Assembly (NCBI RefSeq): GCF_016889425.1
Contig: NZ_CP069513.1
Location: 1,426,001 to 1,490,000 of the forward strand
DNA: 64,000 bases
Origin: Corynebacterium amycolatum
Lineage (GTDB): Bacteria > Actinomycetota > Actinomycetes > Mycobacteriales > Mycobacteriaceae
Direction of reading: 5' to 3'
Shown here piece by piece: positions 17,169 through 26,441 of the stretch. A program made the position numbers and the translations under genes. Numbering within the stretch: the first letter of the stretch is position 1; each line of letters starts with the position of its first letter. The notes beneath the pieces are model-generated. The model searched no databases. It was not told the DNA's origin and saw only the letters and a list, made by a program, of their open reading frames with translations.

Positions 17169-18332
17169 TTACTCGACCACCGCGCCGGCCGAAGTGTTCT
17201 CCACGCGGATGGTCTCGGAACCGCCGTCGTTAAGCGCGGAGGCAATCCGATCGGCGTCGTCGACGTGGGACCACATCACCAGCGACGCGCCCGGGCACGG
17301 CGCGCAACGGGCAATCTTCTCACAGTCGATGGTGTCGGTCAGCTCGGCAATCTGCCCCAGTACAGAGCTTGCCGACGGCGCGGAGCCACGCTCACTGACA
17401 TCGCGCGAAACCCCTGCGATGGCTGCTTGAATATCGCTGTGCCGGATGTGACCGATGACTGCGCGGGCGCGGTCGGAGGATGCGTCGGCATCGTCAAGCC
17501 ACTGGATGGCGCGGCCGATGGTGGGGATGTTTTCGTCGTCCGGGTGCACCTCGTGACGAGCGCGTACCCAGTCCGCGACCCGCTCCTGTGCGTCGGGGAG
17601 GCTAGCGAGAGTCGGCACGCCGAAAGCAGCGCAGGCTTGCTGGAAGAACTCGTAGCGCTCTTCGTCTGGCGAACCGCCGGTGACATCCGGGGAGTAAGCG
17701 ATAGTCAGCGCCAACGACTGTGGCAACGCCGTCTGCGTGACTGCCTCGTCGGAGTGGTTGATGCACAGTAGACTGTCCGGGCGGCTGCGCAGTGCCGTGG
17801 TGTAGGGGTACAGCGGCCACGACTGGCCCTTTACCTGCACCATGGTCTCGTGGATAGCGGTGGCAATACGCGTGCGGGTAGGTACATCATCACGGTCGCC
17901 AAAACGCGCATTGAGAGCCAGCGCGAGTGCACACTGAATTGCCGGAATCTCTCCAAAACCGCGACCTGGCGCGATAGTGGAGGCAATGGTGACCTTCAGG
18001 CCATTGCTGTTGCGCGGAACGAGGTGCAGCGAGTGCTGCAATGCGACGATGGTAGCCGCGACAGCGGTCGGCACCTGCGAAAAAGCGGCGGGGACGCTGT
18101 CCGGGAAATCCATCTTGGTAGTTTCGCGCTTGTACACGACAATGAGCTGCTGCTCGTCGATCTCTTCAATACCGACCGCGGCATAAGCTGGAATGGCGGT
18201 GGTTAGGAGCATGCCGCCGGAGGACGCGCAGTCCTCACCCAACAGGTTGATGGAACCCGGGGCGTATGCAACTGAAGCATTAGAACCGACGGCATCGAAG
18301 ACGTCGTTTACGACAGCGGGTGCGGCGGGCAT
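17169..18332 (-). CDS. Galactokinase/GHMP-kinase homologue with degenerate active site
   Basis: A 387-residue protein with the galactokinase fold order but altered motifs. The signature APGRVNLIGEHTDY appears as APGSINLLGEDCASSGG, losing the catalytic Arg and the EHTDY sugar site. The glycine/serine-rich ATP loop appears as APGRGFGEIPAIQ, without the serine run. I find no MDQ motif carrying the catalytic Asp. ATG 18332 is chosen because GGAGAGG lies eight bases upstream; an ATG at 18362 is in frame. It is probably not an active sugar kinase. The stop codon lies in the T-run that ends rnpB on the other strand. Confidence 0.75.
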   Translation of the reverse strand: MPAAPAVVNDVFDAVGSNASVAYAPGSINLLGEDCASSGGMLLTTAIPAYAAVGIEEIDEQQLIVVYKRETTKMDFPDSVPAAFSQVPTAVAATIVALQHSLHLVPRNSNGLKVTIASTIAPGRGFGEIPAIQCALALALNARFGDRDDVPTRTRIATAIHETMVQVKGQSWPLYPYTTALRSRPDSLLCINHSDEAVTQTALPQSLALTIAYSPDVTGGSPDEERYEFFQQACAAFGVPTLASLPDAQERVADWVRARHEVHPDDENIPTIGRAIQWLDDADASSDRARAVIGHIRHSDIQAAIAGVSRDVSERGSAPSASSVLGQIAELTDTIDCEKIARCAPCPGASLVMWSHVDDADRIASALNDGGSETIRVENTSAGAVVE

Positions 18333-18608
18333 GGGTGAAACCTCTCCAGAGATCGGACTCATAGTGCTTGTGTGCAGTGTTTGTATTCAGCGCTCGGATT
18401 CAGCGCTTGTGTTCTAAGGTGAACAATTCCGTCGATAATACCCGGCTCGGGGGACAGTGACAAACCTATATACTGGGATTTTATGTCGCCGCAGCGCACA
18501 TGGCAGGCAAAGGATTGCCTTTCTGCAAGCTTGCTTATGGGCGGAGTTAGCGGTGGCACAACCGCTTGATAACTCGACATGTTTTCGATGTGGAAGAGGA
18601 GAAGAATC

Positions 18609-18812
18609 GTGAGCGACAACAGCAGTAAGTGGTACTACCAGCCATCGACAGGCACGGTGTTTCAGGGGAAGAAAACCGGTTGGGACGACCGAATGGGCCC
18701 TTATGATTCCGAAGAGGAAGCCCGCGCTGCCATGGAAAAAGTCGCCGAGCGCAACAAGGCGGCCGACGACTGGGATGAAGAAGATGATGACTGGGGCGTA
18801 GCTGAGAAATAA
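18609..18812 (+). CDS. Small conserved protein (SPOR-like short family)
   Basis: A 67-residue protein that fits a short actinobacterial family: KWYYQPSTGTVFQG, then DDRMGPYDSEEEARAAMEKVAERN, then an acidic tail. The D-R-x-GPY-x-(T/S)-x-EEA pattern recalls SPOR-type repeats. GTG 18609 has GAGGAGAAG upstream. An open frame extends 30 bases further. The function is unknown. It is convergent with the CYTH-CHAD gene. Confidence 0.75.
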   Translation: MSDNSSKWYYQPSTGTVFQGKKTGWDDRMGPYDSEEEARAAMEKVAERNKAADDWDEEDDDWGVAEK

Positions 18813-18824
18813 GGCTCTACGCGT

Positions 18825-20651
18825 TTAGGCCTTCTTGCCCTTCTTAATCTTCTTTTCCATCTTACGGAAGGCCTTGAAAACCTTTGCCACGGCATCGTCG
18901 TACTCAGCCAGGGCCTTCAGGCCGTCGTAGTACTCCATCTGGTAAAGCACGCCGTAGCCGAAGGCGTCCCTGCCCGCACGGGAGGCACGCTTAGCGCGAG
19001 CCAACACGAAGTCACGCGCAGTACAGGTGTCCTGGAAGTCACCGAGAACCGACTGCAGGTTCTTGCAGGCAGCGTAGAGCTTCTCGGTCGACAGGTCCGC
19101 GTTCTGAGCAGCTTCCGCGCTGTAGCGGAGCTTCTTCGCAGCTTTGCGGACATCGTGGTAGCGCTCGTCCAAATCTGCCTCTGGAAGGTCAGCATCCTCT
19201 CGGCCATCGAGTACCAGGTTGTGGCGACGACGGAACTTCGAAAACGCGCTGCGCAAGTGATCGAGCAGCACCGCAGTGGTGTCGAGTTCCTTCGGTGCCT
19301 TTACCTTCTCCGGCTCGGCCTTGTCTGAGGTCGTGGAAGCAGCTGCATCGGCGGCAGCAGCAGTATCAGTCTCAGCCGCGACCTCGGAGTCAGCTGCCGA
19401 AGCATCCTCGGAGGCTGCGGCCTCCGCGTCGTCGACAAGCGAATCATCCTTCTTCTTGGACTTCTTTTCCCCAGCCTCGGCCTCTTCCGAGTTTGCGGCG
19501 ATTGGCGGGTTGGCGAGGAACTCATCGAGATCGTCGAGAAGTTGCAGGTACTCGCTGGAATTGAGTGCGAAAATGACTCGCTGATGAGCGCGGTCGTAGT
19601 CCTTCTGGACATCCTCGACGAGATTCGCACGCAGCTCCTCGCCTAAAGCGGCGCTTTCGCGATTGGCCAGCAGCTCCTCCCAGCGCATAGCAACGACCTC
19701 TGCGTCACGGGCCACACCGAGAACACCCGCCAGCTGCTTGAGGTTGCTCTCCAGCTCAGCGACCTTATCGCCCACGACAATGCCGTGGAAGGTCTGCATG
19801 TGACTGCGCAGCTCACGAGTGGCGACGCGCATCTGATGCACCGAGTCAAATTCATCGCGGCGTACCTTCGGGTCGTACTCGACCATCTTGGCCACGTTAG
19901 CGGCCAGCGCATCGACCACGGTGCGCCCCGGCGTGCCCTTCGGCAGCTTCGCTGGAGTCGGCGGCAGGGGAGCAGAATCGATGGAGTCACCCAACGCCGT
20001 CGCCAACTTCGACGGGCTTTCCGACGGCACGGCACCAGCCACCTCAGCGACCTTGGACATCGCTGCCATTACAGCCTTGCCGTCCGGGTGATCTGCCCAA
20101 TCCCCCAGAAGCTCAATCTCCCACTCGCGCCAGGTGGTGGTTTCTCCGCCGTCGAGGAAGGAAGTCGCCGTGACGTGGTCATCCGCGAACTCCGCCATGG
20201 GAGTGCCATCGAGGGCAAACACCGTGGTGACGTGGCGCTCATTGTCTACCTGCGCGATTGGTTGCAGCGGGTGATTGCGCACAATTGCGCGGACAGGGGC
20301 AAGCAACTCGGTGGGCACGACGTAGTCGGCGTCGCGGCCTTCACCGTTAACAGAGCCCTCTTCCAGGTCAACGCCATATTCGAGGCGACCGCCGTTGCCC
20401 GGCGCCTTCAGATGCCAACCCTCATCGGGGCCGCCGGTGCGGCGACGCAGGGTGTGCTTGGAACGGGTCAGACGCAGGTCCGCCGTGTCCAGATAAATCG
20501 CGGAGAGATTTCGCACCTCAGTGGTGGTGGAGCCAACCTGTGGAACGAAATCGAACGATGGGGCTACCACCTCTGGGGTAGCTGAGAACTTAGATTCCAC
20601 CTCCAACGCCGCAGTTGGAGTTTTGGACTTAGAACCAGACTTAGATGCCAT
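18825..20651 (-). CDS. CYTH-CHAD domain protein
   Basis: A 608-residue two-domain protein. The N-terminal CYTH domain (about residues 15-205) begins with the diagnostic ExExK motif (EVESK) and has TLRRRTGG and WHLKAPG strands, as in triphosphate-tunnel enzymes. The C-terminal CHAD domain contains the paired helices with histidines in SVHQMRVATRELRS and YHDVRKAAKKLRYSAE; CHAD domains bind inorganic polyphosphate. A low-complexity insert of about 70 residues rich in Ala, Asp, Glu and Ser (385-455) splits CHAD. The end is lysine-rich. Similar proteins lie beside panB in mycobacteria (Rv2226). A role in polyphosphate biology is inferred. Confidence 0.9.
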   Translation of the reverse strand: MASKSGSKSKTPTAALEVESKFSATPEVVAPSFDFVPQVGSTTTEVRNLSAIYLDTADLRLTRSKHTLRRRTGGPDEGWHLKAPGNGGRLEYGVDLEEGSVNGEGRDADYVVPTELLAPVRAIVRNHPLQPIAQVDNERHVTTVFALDGTPMAEFADDHVTATSFLDGGETTTWREWEIELLGDWADHPDGKAVMAAMSKVAEVAGAVPSESPSKLATALGDSIDSAPLPPTPAKLPKGTPGRTVVDALAANVAKMVEYDPKVRRDEFDSVHQMRVATRELRSHMQTFHGIVVGDKVAELESNLKQLAGVLGVARDAEVVAMRWEELLANRESAALGEELRANLVEDVQKDYDRAHQRVIFALNSSEYLQLLDDLDEFLANPPIAANSEEAEAGEKKSKKKDDSLVDDAEAAASEDASAADSEVAAETDTAAAADAAASTTSDKAEPEKVKAPKELDTTAVLLDHLRSAFSKFRRRHNLVLDGREDADLPEADLDERYHDVRKAAKKLRYSAEAAQNADLSTEKLYAACKNLQSVLGDFQDTCTARDFVLARAKRASRAGRDAFGYGVLYQMEYYDGLKALAEYDDAVAKVFKAFRKMEKKIKKGKKA

Positions 20652-20813
20652 AAGCACCAATTCTACCCCCGAATCGAAGAACCCTTAAGTTACGGATGTC
20701 TGGTTTTCGTATTTGATTGCCTGGACTGGGCGGTGCCCTTAGACGTAGACGGGGGCTGGGCGGGGCCTTTAGACGAAAGCCCAGTCCAAAAAAATCGGCT
20801 CACCCCAGGGCGG

Positions 20814-21623
20814 TTAACCCGAGAAGTTCTGTGCCTCAGTTGGGAACTCGCGGGAGTGCACCTGGTCGACATACTGCTTAGCTCCCTTGGTCAGCATCTC
20901 GCCGACCTCTTCGAACACCGAACTAAACGACGGCCTGCGGCCATCGGCCGGAACTGCAAAGGCATCTTGCCAGACGAGAACCTGGCCATCGCACTGGTTA
21001 CCAGCGCCAATGCCACAGGTTGGGATGGATAGATCACGGGTAATCTCAGTGGCCAAATCTGCAGGCACCATTTCCAGGACCACGGCCGAGGCACCAGCAT
21101 CGGCTACCGCGTGGGCGTCGGCACGCAGCTGTTCCGCCCCCGCACCGCGTCCCTGTACCTTGAAGCCGGACAGCGCGTTGACGGACTGCGGAGTGAAACC
21201 GATGTGTGCCATAACCGGAATGCCGGCGTTGACCAGCGCACGGATGCGCGGAGCGATGCGCACGCCACCTTCGATCTTGATCATGTGTGCGCCGGTTTCG
21301 CGCATCATCTTCGCGGCGGACAGCACGGCCTGCTCATCGGAGGCCTCGTAAGTGCCGAAGGGTAAATCGGCAACCACAAGTGCGTTGCCAGCGCCTCGGA
21401 CGACACCGCGAGCAAGCGGAATCATTTCTTCCAGCGTGATCTCGGTGGTGGTGTCGTAGCCGTAGACGACGTTTGCTGCAGAGTCGCCGACCAGTAGCAG
21501 CTCGACACCGGCGGCGGAAAAAGCGCGCGCGGTGGAGTAGTCGTAGCAAGTCAGCATTGCCCAGGGGCGAGACTCAGCCTTCCATTCGGCCAGATTATTC
21601 AGACGAATCTTTTTTCCGCTCAT
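20814..21623 (-). CDS. panB: 3-methyl-2-oxobutanoate hydroxymethyltransferase
   Basis: PanB transfers a hydroxymethyl group from methylene-tetrahydrofolate to 2-oxoisovalerate, the first committed step of pantothenate synthesis. Clear landmarks are [32 protein letters not shown] (Mg site), [46 protein letters not shown] and [21 protein letters not shown]. The M-S-G-K-K-I start at 21623 matches family N-termini; the frame is open to 21707 and another ATG lies at 21641. No ribosome binding site is seen, so the mRNA may be leaderless. It is divergent from glnA2. PanC is not in the window. It draws on the same oxo acid as IlvE. Confidence 0.95.
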   Translation of the reverse strand: MSGKKIRLNNLAEWKAESRPWAMLTCYDYSTARAFSAAGVELLLVGDSAANVVYGYDTTTEITLEEMIPLARGVVRGAGNALVVADLPFGTYEASDEQAVLSAAKMMRETGAHMIKIEGGVRIAPRIRALVNAGIPVMAHIGFTPQSVNALSGFKVQGRGAGAEQLRADAHAVADAGASAVVLEMVPADLATEITRDLSIPTCGIGAGNQCDGQVLVWQDAFAVPADGRRPSFSSVFEEVGEMLTKGAKQYVDQVHSREFPTEAQNFSG

Positions 21624-21763
21624 GCCAATAGAGCATGCCATAGTCACACGCAATCCGAGACCACGAGGGCAGCAGTTATGACGCGGGTGGGGCAGTTGGC
21701 TAGCCACGCCGAATGGTCAAAATGCGTACCGCGAATCCGGGCACCTGGGTAACGTTGGAAAGT

Positions 21764-23104
21764 ATGAACAGTCAGCAGGAATTCGTCCTCCGCGCAATCG
21801 AAGAGCAAGATATCCGCTATATCCGCCTCTGGTTTACTGATATTTTGGGGTATCTGAAGTCCGTTGCCGTCGCTCCGGCTGAGCTTGAGGGGTCCTTCGA
21901 AGAGGGCATCGGTTTCGATGGCTCCGCGGTAGAGGGCTTTTCCCGCGTCTCCGAGGCTGACACCATTGCGCAACCGGATCCTTCGACGTTCCAGGTCATG
22001 CCACGCCTGCACAAAGAAGACACAATCACGTCCGCGCGCATGTTCTGCGACATTGTCATGCCCGATGGTCAGCCGTCGTGGGCAGATCCACGCCAGGTGC
22101 TGCGCCGCCAAATTAAGGCGCTTGCCGACGAGGGCTTCCACGCGTTCATCCACCCGGAGATTGAGTTTTTCCTAGTAGAGAGCCTGGCTACTGACGGAAA
22201 GCCGCCGGTGCCAACGGACAATGGCGGTTACTTTGACCAGGCGGTCTACGACCGCGCTCCCCGCTTTCGCCAAGAAGCGATCACGGTGTTGGAAGACATG
22301 GGAATCCCCGTGGAGTTCTCCCATCACGAAAACGCGCCGGGCCAGCAGGAAATCGATCTGCGCTACGCCGATCCGCTGACTATGGCGGATAACGTGATGT
22401 CTTTCCGCTACATCATTAAGCAGATTGCAATGAAAAATGGTGTGCAGGCGACATTCATGCCGAAACCTTTTCAGGACTTGCCGGGCAATGGCATGCACAC
22501 GCATATTTCCCTCTTCGAAGGGGACACAAATGCATTCCACGATCCGGATGATGAAAATCAGCTCTCCGACACCGCAAAGGGCTTCATTGCTGGCATTCTG
22601 ACTCATGCCAGCGAAATCTCCGCTGTGACCAATCAGTGGGTCAACTCCTACAAGCGCACGGTCTTTGGTGATGAAGCTCCGACGTCTGCGACCTGGGGCA
22701 TGGCCAACCGCTCGGCTCTTGTGCGTGTTCCCATGTACTCGCCGGGCAAGGCGCACTCGCGCCGGGTGGAAATTCGTTCCCTGGACTCCGCATGTAACCC
22801 ATATCTTGCGTACTCGGTAATTTTGGCCGCCGGTTTGAAGGGAATTAAGGAGGGCTACCAGCTGCCGGAGCAGGCAGAGGACAACATCTCGGAGCTGACC
22901 AAGCGGGAACGCCGTGCGATGGGCTACCGCGATTTGCCGACGTCCCTGGAGGTGGCGCTGCAGGAGATGGAACGCTCCGATTTGGTGGCCGATGCTCTCG
23001 GTGACCATGTCTACGAGTTCTTCCTACTCAATAAGTGGCGCGAGTGGCGCGAGTTCCAGCGTCAGGTGACGCAGTGGGAGCTGCGCACAACCCTGGATTA
23101 CTAA
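21764..23104 (+). CDS. glnA2: Glutamine synthetase family protein GlnA2
   Basis: A type I glutamine synthetase of 446 residues, the usual GlnA2 length. Active-site landmarks are FDGSAVEGF, HPEIEFFL, HHENAPGQQEIDLRY, GNGMHTHISLF and RRVEIRSLDSACNPYLAY. It lacks the YELPP adenylylation loop of the two other synthetases; the equivalent part reads DNISELTKRERRAMG, so it should not be a target of GlnE. ATG 21764 has GGAAAG just upstream; the frame is open to 21713. It is followed after 56 bases by glnE, as in mycobacteria (Rv2222c-Rv2221c). Paralogues of this group can act on polyamines rather than ammonia, so the substrate is not certain. Confidence 0.92.
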   Translation: MNSQQEFVLRAIEEQDIRYIRLWFTDILGYLKSVAVAPAELEGSFEEGIGFDGSAVEGFSRVSEADTIAQPDPSTFQVMPRLHKEDTITSARMFCDIVMPDGQPSWADPRQVLRRQIKALADEGFHAFIHPEIEFFLVESLATDGKPPVPTDNGGYFDQAVYDRAPRFRQEAITVLEDMGIPVEFSHHENAPGQQEIDLRYADPLTMADNVMSFRYIIKQIAMKNGVQATFMPKPFQDLPGNGMHTHISLFEGDTNAFHDPDDENQLSDTAKGFIAGILTHASEISAVTNQWVNSYKRTVFGDEAPTSATWGMANRSALVRVPMYSPGKAHSRRVEIRSLDSACNPYLAYSVILAAGLKGIKEGYQLPEQAEDNISELTKRERRAMGYRDLPTSLEVALQEMERSDLVADALGDHVYEFFLLNKWREWREFQRQVTQWELRTTLDY

Positions 23105-23160
23105 TTTTCCCGAACCGCTACCTACCTTTTTCGTCTTTAGTTTTTGGGTGACCAGTTTCA

Positions 23161-26100
23161 ATGGTGATGAATCGACCTCGCACATCCCGCCAGTCAGTGC
23201 CGCGGCCCGCAGCGCTGGGCTTGCGTAACGACGATCGGACGCGCGCTGACCTGGAAGATTTGGGGTGGTACAACGAGGAGTCCCTACAGCTGTTGTGGGG
23301 GCTTGCCGGAGCCAGCGACCCCAAGCTGGCGCTCGTGGCACTAGTGCGGCTCAAAGGCGCTCTCGACGAGCTGGAGCAGGATGGAAAGCTGGAGAACTGG
23401 GCCACCTGGTCTGGCCTCGATGAGGCCATGCGTGAGCAGGTTCCGCTGCGTACGCGTATGTTTGCGCTGCTCGGGGGATCGAGTGCACTGGGCGATCACC
23501 TGGTTGCGCACCCAGAAAAGTGGATTCTGCTCCAAGCTGAGCTTCCCACTGAGGCAGACATGTTCCGCGAGATGCTCTCCAGCGTTGGGGCTGTGCCCGA
23601 GGTCATCGAACTCACTGATGAGGCCAGTCTGGAAAAGCAGGAGGAACCGGAGTACCGCAAGCCGGTCGTTGCGCCCGCCACGCTTGAAGGCCCCGGTTTG
23701 TACCGTGCGAAGCTCACCGGCCGTGAGGCCGAAGTTGCGATGCAGTGCGCCTACCGCGACTTGATTATGCGTATTGCGTGCCACGACTTGGCTGGTACGT
23801 ACCCACGGGGTCCCCGCCGCCCTGGACAGCCACAAGTCCCATTCCGTCAGGTCTCGGAGGCACTCAGTGACTTGGCGGATGCAGCGTTGACGGCTGCACT
23901 GTCTGTGGCTGTTCAACAGGTCTTTCCTTCCGCACCGGTCTCAACACGCCTGGCCGTAATCGCCATGGGTAAGTGTGGTGCGGAAGAGCTGAACTACATC
24001 TCCGATGTGGATGTCATTTTCGTCGCAGAGCCGGCGGATGCCCGAGCTACTCGTCTAGCCAGCGAATTTATCCGGATTTCTTGCCACTGCTTCTTTGAGG
24101 TCGACGCGAATCTCCGCCCGGAGGGCAAGTCGGGTGCACTCGTACGCACCGTGGATTCCCACGTCGCTTACTACAAGCGCTGGGCTGAAACCTGGGAGTT
24201 CCAAGCGTTATTGAAGGCGCGGCCGATGACAGGCGATGTCGAGCTGGGCCGCGAATACATCGATGCTCTAGCCCCGATGGTGTGGACCGCCTCTCAGCGA
24301 GACTCTTTCGTCGACGACGTTCAACGCATGCGCGCCCGCGTGGTACAAAACGTCCCCGAAGAGCTTCGCTACCGAGAGCTCAAGCTTGGACGCGGTGGTC
24401 TGCGTGATGTCGAGTTCGCGGTGCAGCTGCTGCAGTTGGTCCACGGTCGCTATGACGGTAGCCTCCGCGTGCTGCCAACTGTGATGGCACTCGATGCACT
24501 TGTCGAGGCTGGCTACATCGGTCGCGAAGACGGTGCCGCGCTGATTAACGCCTACGAATTCATCCGTCTGCTGGAGCACCGCCTGCAGCTGCAGAAGATG
24601 CGACGGACGCATTTGTTGCCCGCCGAGGACGACACCGAAGCTCTTCAGTGGCTCGGTCGAGCCTCTGGCCTCGTCGGTGAGGGCGGCACCGATGCCAGCA
24701 AACCGCTGGCCAAGCAGGTTCGACTGGCCAGCTCGCAGATCCGCTCCCTGCACAACAAGCTTTTCTACCGTCCACTGCTGAACTCCGTGGTGGAGCAGGA
24801 CATTGGAACCCTGCAGCTATCGGCCGATGCGGCAAAGCGCCAGCTGGCCGCGCTGGGCTATCAGTACCCGGATCGCGCCTACGAGCATCTTTCTGCGCTG
24901 GCGGCAGGCACCTCGCGCAAATCGCGTATTCAGGCGATGCTCCTACCTACGCTGATGGAGTGGCTATCTTCGACGCCAGATCCCGACGCGGGTCTGCTCA
25001 ATTATCGCAAGCTCTCTGAGAAGCTCCACGACGAAACCTGGTTTCTGCGAACGCTGCGCGATGAGGGCATCGTCGGTCAGCGGCTGATGCGCGTGCTCGG
25101 TTCTTCGCCCTACGCGTCTGATTTGATTATGAGTGCGCCGGACGTAATTAAACGGTTCGGCGACGGTGCGTCCGGGCCGAAGCTACTGAATACCGACTCC
25201 GATGCAGTCGGGCGTGCGCTGGTCGCAGCGGCTGCCCGTCACAACAGTCCAGCTAAGGCCATTGGTGTGGCACGTGCGTTGCGCCGTGCAGAGCTCGCGC
25301 GCATTGCCTCCGCGGATCTCTTCGGGCTGATGGATGTGCAAGAGGTCTGTCACTCTCTGTCGATGGTGTGGGACAACGTGCTCGAAGCTGCCCTCGCCGC
25401 CGAAATCCGTGCGTGGTCGCTGGAGCATCCTGACTCGGAGGTTCCGGGCGTTATCTCCGTGATTGGTATGGGGCGACTTGGCGGTGCTGAACTGGGCTAC
25501 GGCTCCGATGCCGACGTGATGTTTATCTGTGAACCTCGCAAGGACACCGAAGGAACGCCGCTTGTCGACGATTCCGAGGTAGTCAAGTGGGCAACCAGGA
25601 TTTGTGACTCGTTGCGTCGTCGACTGGCAAAGCCAAGCCAGGACCCGCCACTGGAGGTCGATGTGGACCTGCGTCCAGAAGGACGCTCGGGCCCGATTGT
25701 CAGGACCCTGGATTCCTATGTGACCTACTACGAGCGCTGGGGTGAAACCTGGGAGATTCAGGCACTGCTACGTGCTACCTGGATTGCCGGCGATAAAGAC
25801 CTCGGCACCCGCTTCCTCAAGGCCATCGATTCGCTGAGGTACCCACAGGGCGGAGCTGATGCCAAGATGGTCCGCGATGTCCGTCGTATGAAGGCGCGTG
25901 TTGATTCGGAGCGACTGCCGCGCGGCGCTGATCGGCGTACCCACACCAAACTCGGTTCCGGCGCACTGACCGATATTGAATGGACTGTGCAGCTGCTAAT
26001 CATGCTGCATGCCCATGAAGTGCCGGAGTTGCACAACACTTCGACGCTGGAGTGTCTGGAAGTGCTGAAAAATCGCGAGATTCTAGATGCGGAGGATACC

Positions 26101-26343
26101 GACGCACTTCGGGATGCCTGGCTGATGGCGACGAATGCTCGTAATGCGCTGGTGCTCACGCGTGGTAAGCGCACGGACCAGCTGCCACAGCCGGGGCGTC
26201 AGCTGACTCAGGTCGCAGGTGCTGCAGGATGGGATGCATCGGATTCCAACGGTTTTATTGAGCACTATTTGCGTCTGACTCGCCACTCCAGCCGTGTCGT
26301 CAATCGCGTGTTTTGGGGTGAGGAGAACCCCGACCACGAGTAG
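23161..26343 (+). CDS. glnE: Glutamine synthetase adenylyltransferase / deadenylase
   Basis: GlnE attaches and removes AMP on a tyrosine of glutamine synthetase according to nitrogen status. The 1060 residues contain two nucleotidyltransferase domains. The N-terminal deadenylylating one has MGKCGAEELNYISDVDVIFV (about residues 263-282). The C-terminal adenylylating one has GMGRLGGAELGYGSDADVMF (about 770). Each is followed by a DLRPEG(K/R)SG motif and a helical bundle. Its targets are probably the two GlnA proteins at 45701 and 48735, which carry the tyrosine. ATG 23161 and ATG 23167 are both possible. It ends 98 bases before the next gene. Confidence 0.96.
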   Translation: MVMNRPRTSRQSVPRPAALGLRNDDRTRADLEDLGWYNEESLQLLWGLAGASDPKLALVALVRLKGALDELEQDGKLENWATWSGLDEAMREQVPLRTRMFALLGGSSALGDHLVAHPEKWILLQAELPTEADMFREMLSSVGAVPEVIELTDEASLEKQEEPEYRKPVVAPATLEGPGLYRAKLTGREAEVAMQCAYRDLIMRIACHDLAGTYPRGPRRPGQPQVPFRQVSEALSDLADAALTAALSVAVQQVFPSAPVSTRLAVIAMGKCGAEELNYISDVDVIFVAEPADARATRLASEFIRISCHCFFEVDANLRPEGKSGALVRTVDSHVAYYKRWAETWEFQALLKARPMTGDVELGREYIDALAPMVWTASQRDSFVDDVQRMRARVVQNVPEELRYRELKLGRGGLRDVEFAVQLLQLVHGRYDGSLRVLPTVMALDALVEAGYIGREDGAALINAYEFIRLLEHRLQLQKMRRTHLLPAEDDTEALQWLGRASGLVGEGGTDASKPLAKQVRLASSQIRSLHNKLFYRPLLNSVVEQDIGTLQLSADAAKRQLAALGYQYPDRAYEHLSALAAGTSRKSRIQAMLLPTLMEWLSSTPDPDAGLLNYRKLSEKLHDETWFLRTLRDEGIVGQRLMRVLGSSPYASDLIMSAPDVIKRFGDGASGPKLLNTDSDAVGRALVAAAARHNSPAKAIGVARALRRAELARIASADLFGLMDVQEVCHSLSMVWDNVLEAALAAEIRAWSLEHPDSEVPGVISVIGMGRLGGAELGYGSDADVMFICEPRKDTEGTPLVDDSEVVKWATRICDSLRRRLAKPSQDPPLEVDVDLRPEGRSGPIVRTLDSYVTYYERWGETWEIQALLRATWIAGDKDLGTRFLKAIDSLRYPQGGADAKMVRDVRRMKARVDSERLPRGADRRTHTKLGSGALTDIEWTVQLLIMLHAHEVPELHNTSTLECLEVLKNREILDAEDTDALRDAWLMATNARNALVLTRGKRTDQLPQPGRQLTQVAGAAGWDASDSNGFIEHYLRLTRHSSRVVNRVFWGEENPDHE

Positions 26344-26405
26344 CCCGGGCAGAGGTCTGCCGAACCTTGCTGCGAGGCTCATTATGCGGCAGCGGGGTGC
26401 AGCCT

Positions 26406-26433
26406 TTGTCTTAGCACGGCGACCGGGCATAAT
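26406..26433 (+). promoter_or_regulatory. Candidate promoter for a leaderless transcript
   Basis: TTGTCT (26406-26411) and CATAAT (26428-26433) are spaced by 16 bases. The -10 box ends eight bases before the ATG at 26442, so transcription would begin at or next to the start codon. No ribosome binding site precedes that ATG, which fits a leaderless mRNA. Confidence 0.5.
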
Positions 26434-26441
26434 GGTGGGCT

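Noticed and set aside
18359..18619. 86-codon minus-strand frame between the kinase-like gene and the small SPOR-like gene
   Set aside because: It has no ribosome binding site or family pattern and overlaps the promoter region of the 67-residue gene.
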